Notes under the pieces: generated by a model | The model's database searches: none | The model's input: only the letters and a program-made list of their open reading frames with translations | What the model was told of the DNA's origin: nothing | In this document: positions 42,711 to 53,250 of the stretch, one piece after another | How positions within the stretch are numbered: the stretch's first letter is position 1 | How the letters are laid out: each line of letters starts with the position of its first letter | Position numbers and translations under genes: made by a program | NCBI GenBank assembly: GCA_040221475.1 | Contig: JAVKEJ010000008.1 | Span: 1-64,000, forward strand | DNA from: WLXB01 sp040221475 | Lineage (GTDB): Bacteria; Pseudomonadota; Alphaproteobacteria; Rhodospirillales; Rhodospirillaceae | Length of the DNA: 64,000 bases | Direction: 5' to 3'

Positions 42711-45407
42711 CTATGAGTTGCCAACGAACGGATTTCTCAAATCGAGCTGTAACCTTACGACGTCTTTGTCAGCTATTTTCTGATCCTGGAAGCCAAGCTG
42801 ACGAGCCAAAGAAAGCATGCGCTTGTTTCCGATGTAGGTTTCACCGACAGCAGAAATGGTGCCGCGAGATTTCAGATATCCGATGAGTTTTTCAAGAAGT
42901 ATTTTCCCAAGCCCTCGGCCCGATAGGTCGGACCGCACGACAATTGCAAACTCTGCGGTTTCGTTATTCGGATCAGTCACGGCCCTTGCCACGCCGAGTG
43001 TCTCCGAAATATCCGAATCTGTCTTCCGCACTGCGACAAAAGCCATCTCCCTGTCGTAATCAATTTGTGTGAAGCGCGCCAACTGTGAATGAGGCATTTC
43101 ATGGATCGCGCCAAAGAATCGGAATGAGATGTCCTCGGGAGAGAGTTTCTTAAAGAATACGGAATGACTAGGCTCATCCTCTGGTCTGATCGGTCGCAGT
43201 AGAATACTTTGACCGTCCCAAGCGATCCATTCTTCAAGCTCTTGCGGGTAAGGGCGAATGGCGAAGCGCTGTGAGTCAGGTGAGACTGACCAGCTAACTT
43301 TGATCCGAGCATCAAGCGCGAGAATTCCTTCCGCAGTGGCGAATAGCGGATTGATATCCAATTCCATAATCTCAGGAATATCAGCAATAAGTTGCGAGAT
43401 TTGCACCAGGCATTCGGATAACGCGTCAAGGTTCGTCGGTGGCACATTCCGGTAGCCTTTTAGAAGGCGTGAAATTCGTGTCCGGCTGATGAGCTCGCGC
43501 GCCAAGACTGAATTGAGAGGAGGCAGGGCGACAGCGCGATCTTTGACAACCTCGACGGCTGTTCCACCTTGACCGAACATGACGACAGGTCCGAAGACGG
43601 GGTCGGTATATGCCCCGACAAGGACTTCATGGGCATTTGACTTTTGCGCCATTTTCTGAACAGTGAATCCTTCAATTTTTGCGCTCGGGTGTACTGTGCG
43701 GACGCGTTTTTTCATATTGATAGCAGCGTCTAGTACTTGTTCTCCATTTGCTAAATCTAAAACAACGCCGCCAACATCTGACTTATGTGAAATGTCCGGC
43801 GATAAGATTTTCAGTGCGACCGGGAACCCGATTTCTATTGCTTTTTTGGTCGCAGCTTCAGGTGTGTCTGCCAAGCATGTTTCGACGACGGGAATGCCAT
43901 AGGCGGCAAGAACCTGCTTTGCTTCAGGCTCTGTCAGCATTTCCCGGCCCATCTCCAGTGCCTTTAGTACAATGTCGTGCGCTATGCTTGTGTTGTCTGG
44001 GCTAGCCTGTTGGACAAGAGACGGGATTTCCATCAATTGATTTTGATTATGCTGATAGATGACGAGTTGAAGGAAGGCGGCAACTGCCATTTCCGGGGTT
44101 TCGTAGGTCGCTATACCAGCTTTGGCAAAGAGGCTTTCTGCTTCATCCAGACCGTCGCCGCCGAGCCAGCACCCAAGTGCGGTTTTCTCCGTTTCCTTTA
44201 GGAGCCTCCCGATGGCCTGTGCAATTTCTCTGCTTGGCACAATTGCGGTGGGCGCATGGATGAACAGAATGGCATCTATGTCCTGGTCTCGCAGCAGGAT
44301 CTCTAGTGCCGCGACATAGCGCTCTGGCGGTGCATCTCCAATGATATCTATAGGATTGCCTTGGGACCAGTTGCTCGGCAACACAGAATCTAGGGCAGCA
44401 ATTGTGTCTTTTGATAGCGACGCTAGGGTTCCGCCACTTAGCGAGAGAGCGTCGGCGGCCATCACGCCAGGCCCGCCGCCATTTGTAAGAATAGCCAGTC
44501 GATCGCCGCTCGGCGGTTTTGCCCGCGCCAATGTTTCAACCGCATCGAATAGTTCATGAATCGTGTAAACCCGGAGCATACCCGCCCGGCGTATCGCGGC
44601 ATCAAACACGTCATCTGCTGCGGCGAGAGCTCCAGTATGCGAGGCTGCGGCACGGGCCCCTTCCGGCGCGCGTCCGGCTTTCACCACGACCACCGGCTTG
44701 TTGCGTGCCGCGGCCCGTGCGGCAGACATAAATTTACGAGATGCGGTAATGGCTTCTATATAAAGCAGAATTGCTTCAGTCTTAGGATCACTAGCGAGAT
44801 AGTCGAGGGTGTCTCCAAAGTCGATGTCGGCAGCCTCACCCAAAGAGATAAAATGAGAGAATCCTATTCCCTTTGTTCTCGACCAATCCAGAATGCTTGT
44901 TGCTAACGCTCCAGACTGAGAAACAAATGCAATCTTTCCGGATGCGATGGAGCCCTGAGCAAAGCTGGCATTTAGCCCTAACTCTGGAATAATCAATCCC
45001 ACGCAGTTTGGACCTAATATACGCATGAGATGCGGCTGTGCTGCCTCAAGCGTGGCTTGTATAAGCGACGTGTCGGTGCCGTCTTTTTGTGCGGACAAGC
45101 CGGCTGTCAGAATGATCGCTGCTTTGGTTCCACGGTTAGCAAGGGCCTTGATGACGTCTGGAACGGCTTGCGGCGGAGTACAAATGACGGCCAAGTCAGG
45201 GGTAGTCGGGAGATTCTCCACATCTGGATAGGCAAATACTCCAGCCACCGATTTGTGGCGCGGATTAACCGGCATAATCGGTCCAGAAAAACCACCAGCT
45301 AACAAGTTTCTCATCACAACCTGGCCGACGCTGCGCGGCCTATTTGATGCGCCAATCACGGCAATAGACTGTGGACGAAAAAGGGCGTTGAAATTTCTAA
45401 TTGTCAT
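42711..45407 (-). CDS. ADP-forming acetate/acyl-CoA ligase fused to a GNAT acetyltransferase domain
   Basis: An 898-residue protein. Domains in order are a CoA-binding Rossmann domain (about 5-130, SIAVIGASNRPRSVGQVVMR), succinyl-CoA-ligase-like parts (about 150-460), an ATP-grasp domain (about 495-715, ALKILSPDISHKSDVGGVVL) and a C-terminal GNAT domain (about 735-890, VRSDLSGRGLGKILLEKLIG). It resembles Pat/YfiQ-type lysine acetyltransferases and ADP-forming acetyl-CoA synthetases. If the ligase site is active it would make ATP from acetyl-CoA during fermentation; if not, it regulates enzymes by acetylation. I cannot decide which from sequence. It converges with stress-protein paralogue 2. 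No FNR-type box is seen upstream. Confidence 0.9.
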   Translation of the reverse strand: MTIRNFNALFRPQSIAVIGASNRPRSVGQVVMRNLLAGGFSGPIMPVNPRHKSVAGVFAYPDVENLPTTPDLAVICTPPQAVPDVIKALANRGTKAAIILTAGLSAQKDGTDTSLIQATLEAAQPHLMRILGPNCVGLIIPELGLNASFAQGSIASGKIAFVSQSGALATSILDWSRTKGIGFSHFISLGEAADIDFGDTLDYLASDPKTEAILLYIEAITASRKFMSAARAAARNKPVVVVKAGRAPEGARAAASHTGALAAADDVFDAAIRRAGMLRVYTIHELFDAVETLARAKPPSGDRLAILTNGGGPGVMAADALSLSGGTLASLSKDTIAALDSVLPSNWSQGNPIDIIGDAPPERYVAALEILLRDQDIDAILFIHAPTAIVPSREIAQAIGRLLKETEKTALGCWLGGDGLDEAESLFAKAGIATYETPEMAVAAFLQLVIYQHNQNQLMEIPSLVQQASPDNTSIAHDIVLKALEMGREMLTEPEAKQVLAAYGIPVVETCLADTPEAATKKAIEIGFPVALKILSPDISHKSDVGGVVLDLANGEQVLDAAINMKKRVRTVHPSAKIEGFTVQKMAQKSNAHEVLVGAYTDPVFGPVVMFGQGGTAVEVVKDRAVALPPLNSVLARELISRTRISRLLKGYRNVPPTNLDALSECLVQISQLIADIPEIMELDINPLFATAEGILALDARIKVSWSVSPDSQRFAIRPYPQELEEWIAWDGQSILLRPIRPEDEPSHSVFFKKLSPEDISFRFFGAIHEMPHSQLARFTQIDYDREMAFVAVRKTDSDISETLGVARAVTDPNNETAEFAIVVRSDLSGRGLGKILLEKLIGYLKSRGTISAVGETYIGNKRMLSLARQLGFQDQKIADKDVVRLQLDLRNPFVGNS

Positions 45408-46081
45408 AGTGGTTTGTGGTTAAACTCATTGGCTTCAATGTTCAATCACCAAAAATTTTAGAAGGTGGTGACTTCAGGGATTAGAGATTCCCGAGAGACT
45501 GAGAATACCGAACGCCTATGTCTGCCTTGTCCTTTTCGAAAGCTTCATCCGCTTGAAATTAGGTAATGATCAGCTGTCATCCCATTAGTGTAATCCCATT
45601 TGCAATGCTTTTCATTTGGCAATTTTAGCTCTGAGTAAGACGCCTAAGCACCTTGCCGCAGAGCAGGAAAATGCTGCAGGCATTGATAATCAGAGCGGCA
45701 TGTACAACCAAGGTCTTGGCGTCGGTCACAACAGTGCGGTTGCCGATATGTTGTATCAACTTGCAGAGGCCCAAGGGACTAACTTTGCCAATACCAATCC
45801 TGCGCAACAGTATGGATGCCGGTGATATGTTGAGGTCAGAAGATGGGTGCGCAAATGTATAACAAACTGCTATCAACAATAAGGTTATTAGGGGGGGAGC
45901 TGTCACAGGGCGTTATTCACGATGGCGCGATCTTCTTATTGATTGCACCGCTACAATTGATGGTGAGATTTGACTCAAGGATGGAAAAATTTGTGCGATA
46001 GTGACAACCCCTATAGCGGTCCAACGCACTACGGTCCTTTGAAAATAAAATAGAAATATTATGCCTGAGTGAGAGACTTAA
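45408..46081. other. 674-bp gap at the boundary between the two islands
   Basis: No supported gene. Short frames on both strands (45616-45825 rightward, 45625-45906 leftward) show no domain, good start or conserved motif. There is no FNR-type box. The leftward acyl-CoA ligase and the rightward esterase both start from here, so promoters for both must lie in it, but I cannot point to them. Confidence 0.5.
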
Positions 46082-47629
46082 ATGAAACGACTTAAAACAA
46101 TCACCTTCTTCGCGGTCTTTCTGGTGTGCTTTGGTCAAATGGCTGCTTCTAACGCTGCTGCTTTGGCTACAATGTCCTGTGAAGCTCTTGCTGGGAAAGA
46201 CTTCAAGCCTGCTGTTGGTGCCCCCGTGTCAATAACCAAAGCGGCGGTTGTCTCGAACGGTGGAGATGAGCAGCCCGCGCACTGCCACATATTGGCGACC
46301 ATCGCCCCTTCCACGGGTGTTGAAATCCAGTTGCCGATATCGGAATGGAATGGCCGCCTACTCTTTACTGGATGCGGCGGTCTTTGCGGTGTGATCCGCA
46401 CCAACCAGGGTGCTGACGCCCTATCGCGTAATTATGCCGTAGCCACAACAGATATGGGCCACAGTCTTGCGCCGGGTGAAGATCCACGGGAATGGACGTT
46501 CAACGAAGAATTGGTTGAAGAGTGGCAGCACCGCGCGACGCACCGCGCAACGCTGCTCACAAAAGCTATCATTGTGGCAGCTTATGAACGGACTCAAGAC
46601 TACGCATACTTTCGCGGATGCTCGACCGGTGGGCGTCAAGGTTTAACCGAAGCCCTGATGTATCCTGATGACTATGATGGTGTCATTGCTGGCGCTCCGG
46701 CTGCTCAGATGGTTACACCGCATAATGTTTTTGCCTATGCTTCGAATACACGTGCCGATGGAACCCCCATTTTAACGGCCGATGCGATCACACTCCTTGC
46801 CGAATCAGTGCTGCAGCGTTGTGACATGGATGATGGTGTACAGGACGGCGTCGTCGGCAACCCTTTGAATTGCACCTTCAGGCCGGACTCACTGCGTTGT
46901 GAAGGTCTGCAAACAGATCGCTGTTTAACTGAAGAACAAATCAATGCAGCCAACAAAATCTATGACGGTGCCCGCCGCGCAGATGGTTCTCCCTTTTACG
47001 CTCTCGGCTACACTAAAGGCTCTGAGAGAGATTGGGTTGCAGGTTTCATTGGCACGGGAGACCGAGGGCCGCGCCGCGCCGGAAGCGCCCAGTTTACGGT
47101 TGAACGCAAGATCGGTCCCGACGCGACCTTGGCAGATTTTGATTACGCCAAACACGGTACGTCAGGCAGTCCAGTTGGTGGACTGTTAGACTTCGGTCCT
47201 GATGGCAAAAACCTTGAGACCTATATTAATAGGGGCGGGAAGATCATTCTCTATCATGGCTGGACCGATACGGACGCCACTCCCGCGTCCTCTTTCTATG
47301 TTTACAATGCCCAGGTGGACGCTTTTGGTGAAGACGCAGTGCCAGACTTTCTTCGCTTGTTTTTAATGCCAGGCATGGACCATTGCCGTGGCGGTAACGG
47401 TGTAAATACCGCAGATTATCTGGATGCTCTCGAACGCTGGGTCGAAGACGATAAAGCGCCGGAAAGTCTTGATGTATACGGCACAACAGCGGAACCGTTC
47501 AATTATATCGCTCACCCTTTAGACCCAGACACCATTGTGACAGGGCGCAGAATATTCCCCTACCCCGCGACTTCAATCTACAGCGGTGTCGGTGATGTTA
47601 CTGATCCGGAGAGTTGGGTAAAAAAATAA
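46082..47629 (+). CDS. Exported tannase / feruloyl-esterase family hydrolase
   Basis: A 515-residue secreted esterase with a signal peptide (about 1-26, ITFFAVFLVCFGQMAASNAA). The nucleophile is Ser181 in RGCSTGGRQG, and the catalytic His lies in MPGMDHCRGGNG. The paired cysteines flanking the Ser and His are the disulfide that holds the triad together in tannase and ferulic-acid esterases. The family cleaves esters of aromatic acids (gallate, ferulate, and in one branch mono-hydroxyethyl terephthalate). Which ester is used here cannot be told. It precedes a TonB receptor by about 400 bp. Confidence 0.9.
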   Translation: MKRLKTITFFAVFLVCFGQMAASNAAALATMSCEALAGKDFKPAVGAPVSITKAAVVSNGGDEQPAHCHILATIAPSTGVEIQLPISEWNGRLLFTGCGGLCGVIRTNQGADALSRNYAVATTDMGHSLAPGEDPREWTFNEELVEEWQHRATHRATLLTKAIIVAAYERTQDYAYFRGCSTGGRQGLTEALMYPDDYDGVIAGAPAAQMVTPHNVFAYASNTRADGTPILTADAITLLAESVLQRCDMDDGVQDGVVGNPLNCTFRPDSLRCEGLQTDRCLTEEQINAANKIYDGARRADGSPFYALGYTKGSERDWVAGFIGTGDRGPRRAGSAQFTVERKIGPDATLADFDYAKHGTSGSPVGGLLDFGPDGKNLETYINRGGKIILYHGWTDTDATPASSFYVYNAQVDAFGEDAVPDFLRLFLMPGMDHCRGGNGVNTADYLDALERWVEDDKAPESLDVYGTTAEPFNYIAHPLDPDTIVTGRRIFPYPATSIYSGVGDVTDPESWVKK

Positions 47630-48035
47630 ACATCAGGCGCGTTCGCCTTGGCTGCATCGGCCAGCTGGCCTGAGATGTCCTAAACCTAGAATAAAACGGG
47701 ACCCTCCAGTTCCACGGATGAGATTTATTATCGTCTGCGGTAAGGCGATAGACTTCAAATTGTGCGATGAAAAATACTTATCACTGAGTATGAAATTTTA
47801 TCTTTCGCCTGATGAACGTCACTGAGCCGGGCGTTTAACCGCAGAGAATGCGGATGATGAGCCGCCTCTGATTGCTAAAAAATCCTTATATAAATTTTTT
47901 GTATGGCCAGCCTCAGAGAAAGCATTGGATATAATGTCTCAGAATTTTGACATTTCAATTACTTTACACTCCGTGTGACGTGTGCGCTGCGTGTTCAGTC
48001 CTGGGGAGTATTAACAATTGGGGAGGAAGCTAAGC
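47630..48035 (+). other. 406-bp gap before the TonB receptor gene
   Basis: No gene seen. The stretch is AT-rich toward its 3' half. It must hold the promoter and leader of the receptor gene, whose ATG is preceded by GGGGAGGAAGC. No clear terminator was found after the esterase gene. Confidence 0.45.
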
Positions 48036-50360
48036 ATGCTTAGCAAGAACAAATTCTTTACACTTACAAGTGCACTGGCATTAATGGCGTTCGCGGGAGA
48101 AACAGCGGCGCAAAGTCTTGCGCTCGAAGAAATTGTGGTCACCGCGCGTAAGCGAGATGAGACCTTGCTTGATGTGCCGTTGTCGATCACGGCTCTGAGC
48201 GCAGTTCAGCTAGATAAATACAATTTGCAGAATATGGAAGAGCTCTCGCGCATGACGCCGGGCATGTTCTACACAGACTTTGGAGGCACCGGGCGTCAGG
48301 ATCGGGGAAGCAGCCAATTCGTTATCCGCGGCCTTTCGATTAATAACTTTGCTCAAGCTGCGAGCGCAGCCGTTATGTTTGTCGATGGCGTTCCGGTCTA
48401 TAGCGGCAATACACCAGGGACACTTGACATCGAGCGCATCGAAGTCCTGAAGGGGCCTCAAACCGCGACCTTCGGTCGTAACACGTTCTCCGGTGCCATC
48501 AGTGTGACGACCCGCGATCCCGCCGACGAATGGGGCGGTCGCATGGTTGCGGAGTACGCGAATTACGATTCAACCAGGCTCGGCCTCTCTTTTGAAGGGC
48601 CGCTTGTCGAGGACAAAGTCTCATTCCGGATCAGTGGCGAGCACCGTAACGAGGGTTCGCAATATCAAAGTTCGGCCGACAGTACTCCGTTGGGTGGCCA
48701 GACGACTTCCAGTTTGTGGGGTGTCTTGAAATTCACACCGTCAGAGCAATTGGAAATTCGGGCTGTCGGCAACTATTTTACATATAGGGACAACCCTGGG
48801 GCTCACGTCCGCTTCATTAAAGAGGACCATACGTGCGACGTGGGCAATACGGGTGCGCCCACCTGGTTCTGCGGTATCGTTCCTGAAGCGAGTGACGCAG
48901 ATACGCACGCCTATTTCATTGACCAGCGCTGGCTCGATCTGACGCTTCCACTCGCCAATTTGCCTGGGAAAAATGACAAGCCGGGCCTCTATAGTGAAAA
49001 CCTGCATGCAAATCTCAAGGTCACTTATACCTTGGACAATGATATCGAATTACAAGCGATTACCGGGTATGACGTGAACAAGGACTCCAACATTCAACAG
49101 GAGTGGTCGAATGAGAATTTCGCAAATCCATTCTTCGGCGTTATTCCGGGCGTAAGGTCAGATTCGTTTTGGCTTTATTTGCTTGAGGGCGATGCCAAAG
49201 ACTTCTCGCAAGAAGTTCGTGTTTCCTCAAGCAGTGAAGACCGGCTCCGCTGGAGCATTGGTGGCAACTACCTCTACTTCTCCACGGTTGGTTCGGTTAT
49301 CGGGGACGTTTCACTCGGCGCGCCATTGAATCTGCCGGGTGCCCGCCGCCAAACCAAAACGTGGTCCGGCTTCGGCAGCATCTACTACGATGTGATGGAT
49401 AACCTGGAGCTCGGTCTTGAAGGTCGCTACCAGTCCGACAAAATCACCGACACACCGCGCTTTTGGGCGCCAGAAGGGCCGGGCACGCCATTGACGGGCA
49501 GCTGGAACGTTTTCACGCCGCGTGTATCGCTGAAGTACAAACCTACAGATGACACGATGATCTTCGCACTGTGGGCGCGTGGTTCCCGTCCGGGTGCCTT
49601 CAACTCCAACCTCTCTCCGGGGGCTTTGGCACCAGGTGTTGCTGAGGCGGTCGCGGCGGCCACGGGCGCGGGGCTTGAAGTTGAACAGGAAACGTTGGAT
49701 TCGTTCGACATCGGTATCAAGTCCAAGTTTATGGACGGACGTGGGACTGTAACGTTGAGCGCGTACACCGGGTCGATCACCAATCAGCAGACTCCACAAT
49801 CGATCACTCTCCTACAGCCGTCCTTGTTTATCGGTACAGTGCTGACCAACCAAGGCAAGACGAGCCTGAAGGGTATTGAACTCGAAACGTCCTTCCAGGT
49901 GACCGAAGAGTTCAACATCTCTGCATCGTACTCCCTCAATGATACGAGTATTAAAAGAGGCGAGGATCTTTCTGTTGTGTCAATCGGCGCTGACCCGAAC
50001 GTGATTGGCAATCGGCTGGAGCAAGCGCCCAGAACCCAAGGGTTCATCAACGGGACTTACACCAGTGCATTAAACAGTACGATGGATTGGTATGCTGGAG
50101 CTGATTTCATTTACGTTGGCGGAAAATACGTCACCAGGGCTAATTTGCTCTCGACCGGTTCGCAGTATCTGCTCAATGCACGGATTGGCGTTGATCTGGA
50201 AAACATGCGTGTCGAACTGTGGGGCAAGAATATCCTTGGCGATGAAACCCCCGATCAAGCGCAAAAAGCTTTCGACTATGAAACCTTTAGTCCGGTGGCG
50301 CTCAACATCGCTCTGCCGAAAAAGACGACCTTCGGTTTGAGGGTCAACTACGATTTCTAA
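48036..50360 (+). CDS. TonB-dependent outer-membrane receptor
   Basis: A 774-residue receptor with a signal peptide ending about AETAAQS. The TonB box region and plug follow: LEEIVVTARKRDETLLDVPL, then IEVLKGPQTATFGRNTFSGA. The 22-strand barrel ends in the typical aromatic residue (GLRVNYDF). It imports a specific substrate across the outer membrane using proton-motive force. The type with EEIVVTARKR is common in sphingomonads and marine bacteria for plant- or pollutant-derived molecules. The start at 48036 was chosen over TTG 48018 because of the strong ribosome site and signal peptide. Neighbours suggest an aromatic ester or alcohol as ligand. Confidence 0.94.
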   Translation: MLSKNKFFTLTSALALMAFAGETAAQSLALEEIVVTARKRDETLLDVPLSITALSAVQLDKYNLQNMEELSRMTPGMFYTDFGGTGRQDRGSSQFVIRGLSINNFAQAASAAVMFVDGVPVYSGNTPGTLDIERIEVLKGPQTATFGRNTFSGAISVTTRDPADEWGGRMVAEYANYDSTRLGLSFEGPLVEDKVSFRISGEHRNEGSQYQSSADSTPLGGQTTSSLWGVLKFTPSEQLEIRAVGNYFTYRDNPGAHVRFIKEDHTCDVGNTGAPTWFCGIVPEASDADTHAYFIDQRWLDLTLPLANLPGKNDKPGLYSENLHANLKVTYTLDNDIELQAITGYDVNKDSNIQQEWSNENFANPFFGVIPGVRSDSFWLYLLEGDAKDFSQEVRVSSSSEDRLRWSIGGNYLYFSTVGSVIGDVSLGAPLNLPGARRQTKTWSGFGSIYYDVMDNLELGLEGRYQSDKITDTPRFWAPEGPGTPLTGSWNVFTPRVSLKYKPTDDTMIFALWARGSRPGAFNSNLSPGALAPGVAEAVAAATGAGLEVEQETLDSFDIGIKSKFMDGRGTVTLSAYTGSITNQQTPQSITLLQPSLFIGTVLTNQGKTSLKGIELETSFQVTEEFNISASYSLNDTSIKRGEDLSVVSIGADPNVIGNRLEQAPRTQGFINGTYTSALNSTMDWYAGADFIYVGGKYVTRANLLSTGSQYLLNARIGVDLENMRVELWGKNILGDETPDQAQKAFDYETFSPVALNIALPKKTTFGLRVNYDF

Positions 50361-50384
50361 ATTTAAACGTCTCTCCTAGAGACT

Positions 50385-50437
50385 TCTCACTCCGCCGCAT
50401 CCTTATTTTATCGAAGGTCGGCGGGGTGAGAATCTTT
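50385..50437 (+). terminator. Hairpin terminator after the TonB receptor
   Basis: TCTCACTCCGCCG (50385-50397) pairs with CGGCGGGGTGAGA (50419-50431) with one G-T wobble, followed by ATCTTTAT. A smaller hairpin GTCTC/GAGAC lies just before. It is likely to end the receptor transcript. Confidence 0.65.
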
Positions 50438-50519
50438 ATGGGAAGCCAGAAGTAGAAATACTGAAATATTATCCACTATCGTGTGTTAATGATGCTGACT
50501 TAAAGAGGGATCGCTTTCT

Positions 50520-52586
50520 ATGTTCGCCAAGTTCGCAGTTGGTGTGTTGTTTGCATCGACAATTAGCGCCTATGTTTTTGCGGATGTGAGGCTTGTAAAC
50601 GCAGATTCCGAACCAGGAAGTTGGTTATCTCACGGCAGAACTTATTCGGAGCAGCGATACAGCCCGCTTGACCAGATAAATAGCTCTAGTGTCAGTGATC
50701 TTGCGCTGGACTGGTATTTTGATCTCAACGATCACAATGTCGTCGAAGCAACCCCCATTGTCGTCGACGGCATCATGTACGTGACCGAAGCTATGGGTAA
50801 AGTCTTTGCCTTGGATGCGAAGACAGGCAAGCAGGTCTGGTACTTTGACCCTGAAGTCCCTCCTGAGACACTTCTCAAAGCATGCTGCCAGCCGGTGAAC
50901 CGTGGCGCAGCCGTAGCAAACAATAAAGTTTTTGTTGGTACGCTTGATGGTCGGCTTATCTCCATTGACGCGAAAACCGGCACAAAAGTATGGGAAACGG
51001 TGACCACCGACCCCAACCAAGCCTATACGATCACGGGCGCCCCGCGCGTCGTTAAAAACCGGGTGATTATCGGTAACGCGGGCGCTGAATATGACGTGCG
51101 TGGCTATGTGTCGGCATACAACGTCGATACTGGGGAAATGGATTGGCGTTTTTACACGATTCCTGGAGATCCGGCCGAAGGGTTTGAAAATGACGCGATG
51201 CGCGTTGCTGCAGAAACTTGGTCTGGGGAATGGTGGAAAATTGGCGGCGGCGGAACAGTTTGGGATGCGATCGTCTATGATCCCGATTTAGACCTGCTGT
51301 ATATTGGTACAGGTAACGGCACGCCCTGGAATGCAGCCTTTAGGTCTCCTGATGGTGGAGACAACCTTTATCTATCATCTATTGTTGCCCTGCGCCCCGA
51401 TACCGGGGAGTACGTTTGGCACTACCAGACGACCCCAGGTGACAATTGGGATTTTACCGCGACTCAACCGATCATCTTGGCCGACATTGAGATCGAAGGT
51501 GTAGAGCGCAAAGTCTTGATGCAAGCGCCCAAAAACGGCTTCTTTTACGTGTTGGACCGTTCAACAGGGAAGGTGATTTCCGCAGAGCCGTTTACGGGTG
51601 TGAATTGGGCCAGCCACGTTGATCTTATAACGGGGCGCCCAATCGAAAACCCCGGCATGCGAAATGTTGGTGCTGAACCGGTTTATATTGAGCCCGGGCC
51701 ATCCGGAGGGCACAATTGGAATCCGATGGCCTACAGTCCGGACACAGGGCTTGTTTACATCCCGACGCTTGATAGCCGGTTCTTATGGCAGAATGATCCT
51801 ACGTTTGAACATGCTGCAGGTTTTTGGAATCTGGGCTATGACTTGAGCATAACAATGGATTTTTCGAGTGTTGGTGAAGAGCGGCAGAGAGGCAGTTATC
51901 TTCTTGCGTGGGACCCGGCGACGCAAAGTGAAGCGTGGCGTGCAGATGGCAGCGGCGGAGGTGTCCTAGCCACAGCCGGTGAATTGGTTTTTAGGGGCAC
52001 CCGCACCGGTCATTTTGAGGCCCATCATGCCTCTTCTGGCGAAGTCCTGTGGTCGTCTGATGTTCAGAATAGCGGAATTGCAGGACCTATTTCCTACCAG
52101 ATCGGGGACGATCAATATATTGCGATCGCTCTCGGCCGAGGTGCTGCGACGATGATGGAGGGCCCGGTTTATCGCCCATCTGACTTGCCGCATGCGAACC
52201 GCGTGGTCGCGTTTAAGCTAGGCGGGACAGCTACACTACCGCCGTATACATATGAGCCGGAAGTGTTGCGTGATCCGCCAGCCGAAGAAGTGAATTTAGA
52301 ATCCGTTGCTGTCGGGCGCAAAGTTTTCCACCGGTACTGTTTTGCCTGTCATGGACGGGAAGCCAGAGGGAATAGGATACAGCCAGACTTGAGATTCTCC
52401 GACTATATGGACAACGGGCTATGGAATGACGTTGTTATTGCTGGCCTTTTATCAGGCGTCGGAATGGTATCCTTTCAAGATGTATTAAGTCCGGAAATTT
52501 CTGAAGCGATCCGGCAGTACGTCGTATCTGAGTCTCAAAAAGCCGGTACGTCAGCGTTTATGCAAGACTCTGGTCCGGTGCAGTGA
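50520..52586 (+). CDS. PQQ-dependent quinohaemoprotein dehydrogenase (type II alcohol dehydrogenase)
   Basis: A 688-residue periplasmic enzyme. Signal peptide ~1-21 is followed by an eight-bladed beta-propeller with PQQ motifs (ALDAKTGKQVWYFD, YVLDRSTGKVI). Vicinal cysteines C122-C123 in KACCQPVNRGA form the disulfide ring over PQQ. A C-terminal cytochrome c domain carries CFACHGREARG near residue 607. This domain order marks soluble quinohaemoprotein alcohol dehydrogenases, which oxidise primary or secondary alcohols and pass electrons to a cytochrome or azurin. Substrate unknown. PQQ synthesis genes are not in the window. Confidence 0.93.
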   Translation: MFAKFAVGVLFASTISAYVFADVRLVNADSEPGSWLSHGRTYSEQRYSPLDQINSSSVSDLALDWYFDLNDHNVVEATPIVVDGIMYVTEAMGKVFALDAKTGKQVWYFDPEVPPETLLKACCQPVNRGAAVANNKVFVGTLDGRLISIDAKTGTKVWETVTTDPNQAYTITGAPRVVKNRVIIGNAGAEYDVRGYVSAYNVDTGEMDWRFYTIPGDPAEGFENDAMRVAAETWSGEWWKIGGGGTVWDAIVYDPDLDLLYIGTGNGTPWNAAFRSPDGGDNLYLSSIVALRPDTGEYVWHYQTTPGDNWDFTATQPIILADIEIEGVERKVLMQAPKNGFFYVLDRSTGKVISAEPFTGVNWASHVDLITGRPIENPGMRNVGAEPVYIEPGPSGGHNWNPMAYSPDTGLVYIPTLDSRFLWQNDPTFEHAAGFWNLGYDLSITMDFSSVGEERQRGSYLLAWDPATQSEAWRADGSGGGVLATAGELVFRGTRTGHFEAHHASSGEVLWSSDVQNSGIAGPISYQIGDDQYIAIALGRGAATMMEGPVYRPSDLPHANRVVAFKLGGTATLPPYTYEPEVLRDPPAEEVNLESVAVGRKVFHRYCFACHGREARGNRIQPDLRFSDYMDNGLWNDVVIAGLLSGVGMVSFQDVLSPEISEAIRQYVVSESQKAGTSAFMQDSGPVQ

Positions 52587-52650
52587 AGGCAACAAGAATT
52601 ACAGGGCAAACACAGCAACCCAACAGGAAGTTGGAGCAAGGTATCTGACT

Positions 52651-53154
52651 ATGGTTTGGCAATTAACCCGGTTCATTCACAAAACAAGCATGCTGTTTGG
52701 TGGTATGTTGATGACTCTGTTTGCCAGTTTGCCAGCCCAGTCTGAAGATGCCTGGGGTGGGATCCGCTTATTTGAAGCGGATCTGTCTGCAGATCACCAT
52801 ACCATACTGACACAAAGTGAAGGGGCAGGGTTTGCGAAAGTCCGCTTCGACCTCAACACGATGGAAATCAGTTGGGAGGTGGAATACGAAAATCTCACAT
52901 CACCTCCCACGGGTATAACGCTTCATGGACCGGCGCAGCCAGGCACCAATGCGGTCGCAATTATTGATTTGGGTATCAATGGTTTGGAGAGTCCGATCAC
53001 GGGGTCTCTCAAGGTATCTGATTCACATGTACAATACATGCTGCTTGGCTGGACGTATGTCCTTCTGAAGACAGAGAATTATGATCATGGTGAGTTGCGC
53101 GGGAAACTGGACACGGTGCCGCCACCTGGCTTCAAGAAAACCAAGTATGATTAA
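52651..53154 (+). CDS. Exported CHRD-domain protein
   Basis: A 167-residue protein with an N-terminal hydrophobic signal (about 10-32, SMLFGGMLMTLFASLPAQS) and one CHRD domain. The domain shows LFEADLSADHHT near its start, the characteristic LHGPAQPGTNAVAIIDLG and a final HGELRGKLD. CHRD domains are immunoglobulin-like and of unclear role in bacteria. It lies 65 bp after the PQQ dehydrogenase and 90 bp before the next exported protein, within one apparent operon. Confidence 0.85.
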   Translation: MVWQLTRFIHKTSMLFGGMLMTLFASLPAQSEDAWGGIRLFEADLSADHHTILTQSEGAGFAKVRFDLNTMEISWEVEYENLTSPPTGITLHGPAQPGTNAVAIIDLGINGLESPITGSLKVSDSHVQYMLLGWTYVLLKTENYDHGELRGKLDTVPPPGFKKTKYD

Positions 53155-53250
53155 AATATGAAGACCGAGAATGACGGACTAGGGATGAAAGACATGATCT
53201 GCAGCATAGGAGTAACAGCAAAAGTGGATTCAAAACTGAAGTTCGGTTTG

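Noticed and set aside
45625..45906. Leftward 93-codon frame in the gap before the esterase gene
   Set aside because: It overlaps another open frame on the opposite strand. Neither has family resemblance or a ribosome site.
49311..49799. 162-codon leftward frame inside the TonB receptor gene
   Set aside because: It lies fully antisense to conserved barrel sequence, with Arg/Pro-rich shadow composition.
50520..52586. Assigning the PQQ enzyme as methanol dehydrogenase (MxaF/XoxF)
   Set aside because: It carries a C-terminal cytochrome c domain, and no mxaG/xoxG-type partner genes are adjacent, so a type II quinohaemoprotein alcohol dehydrogenase fits better.
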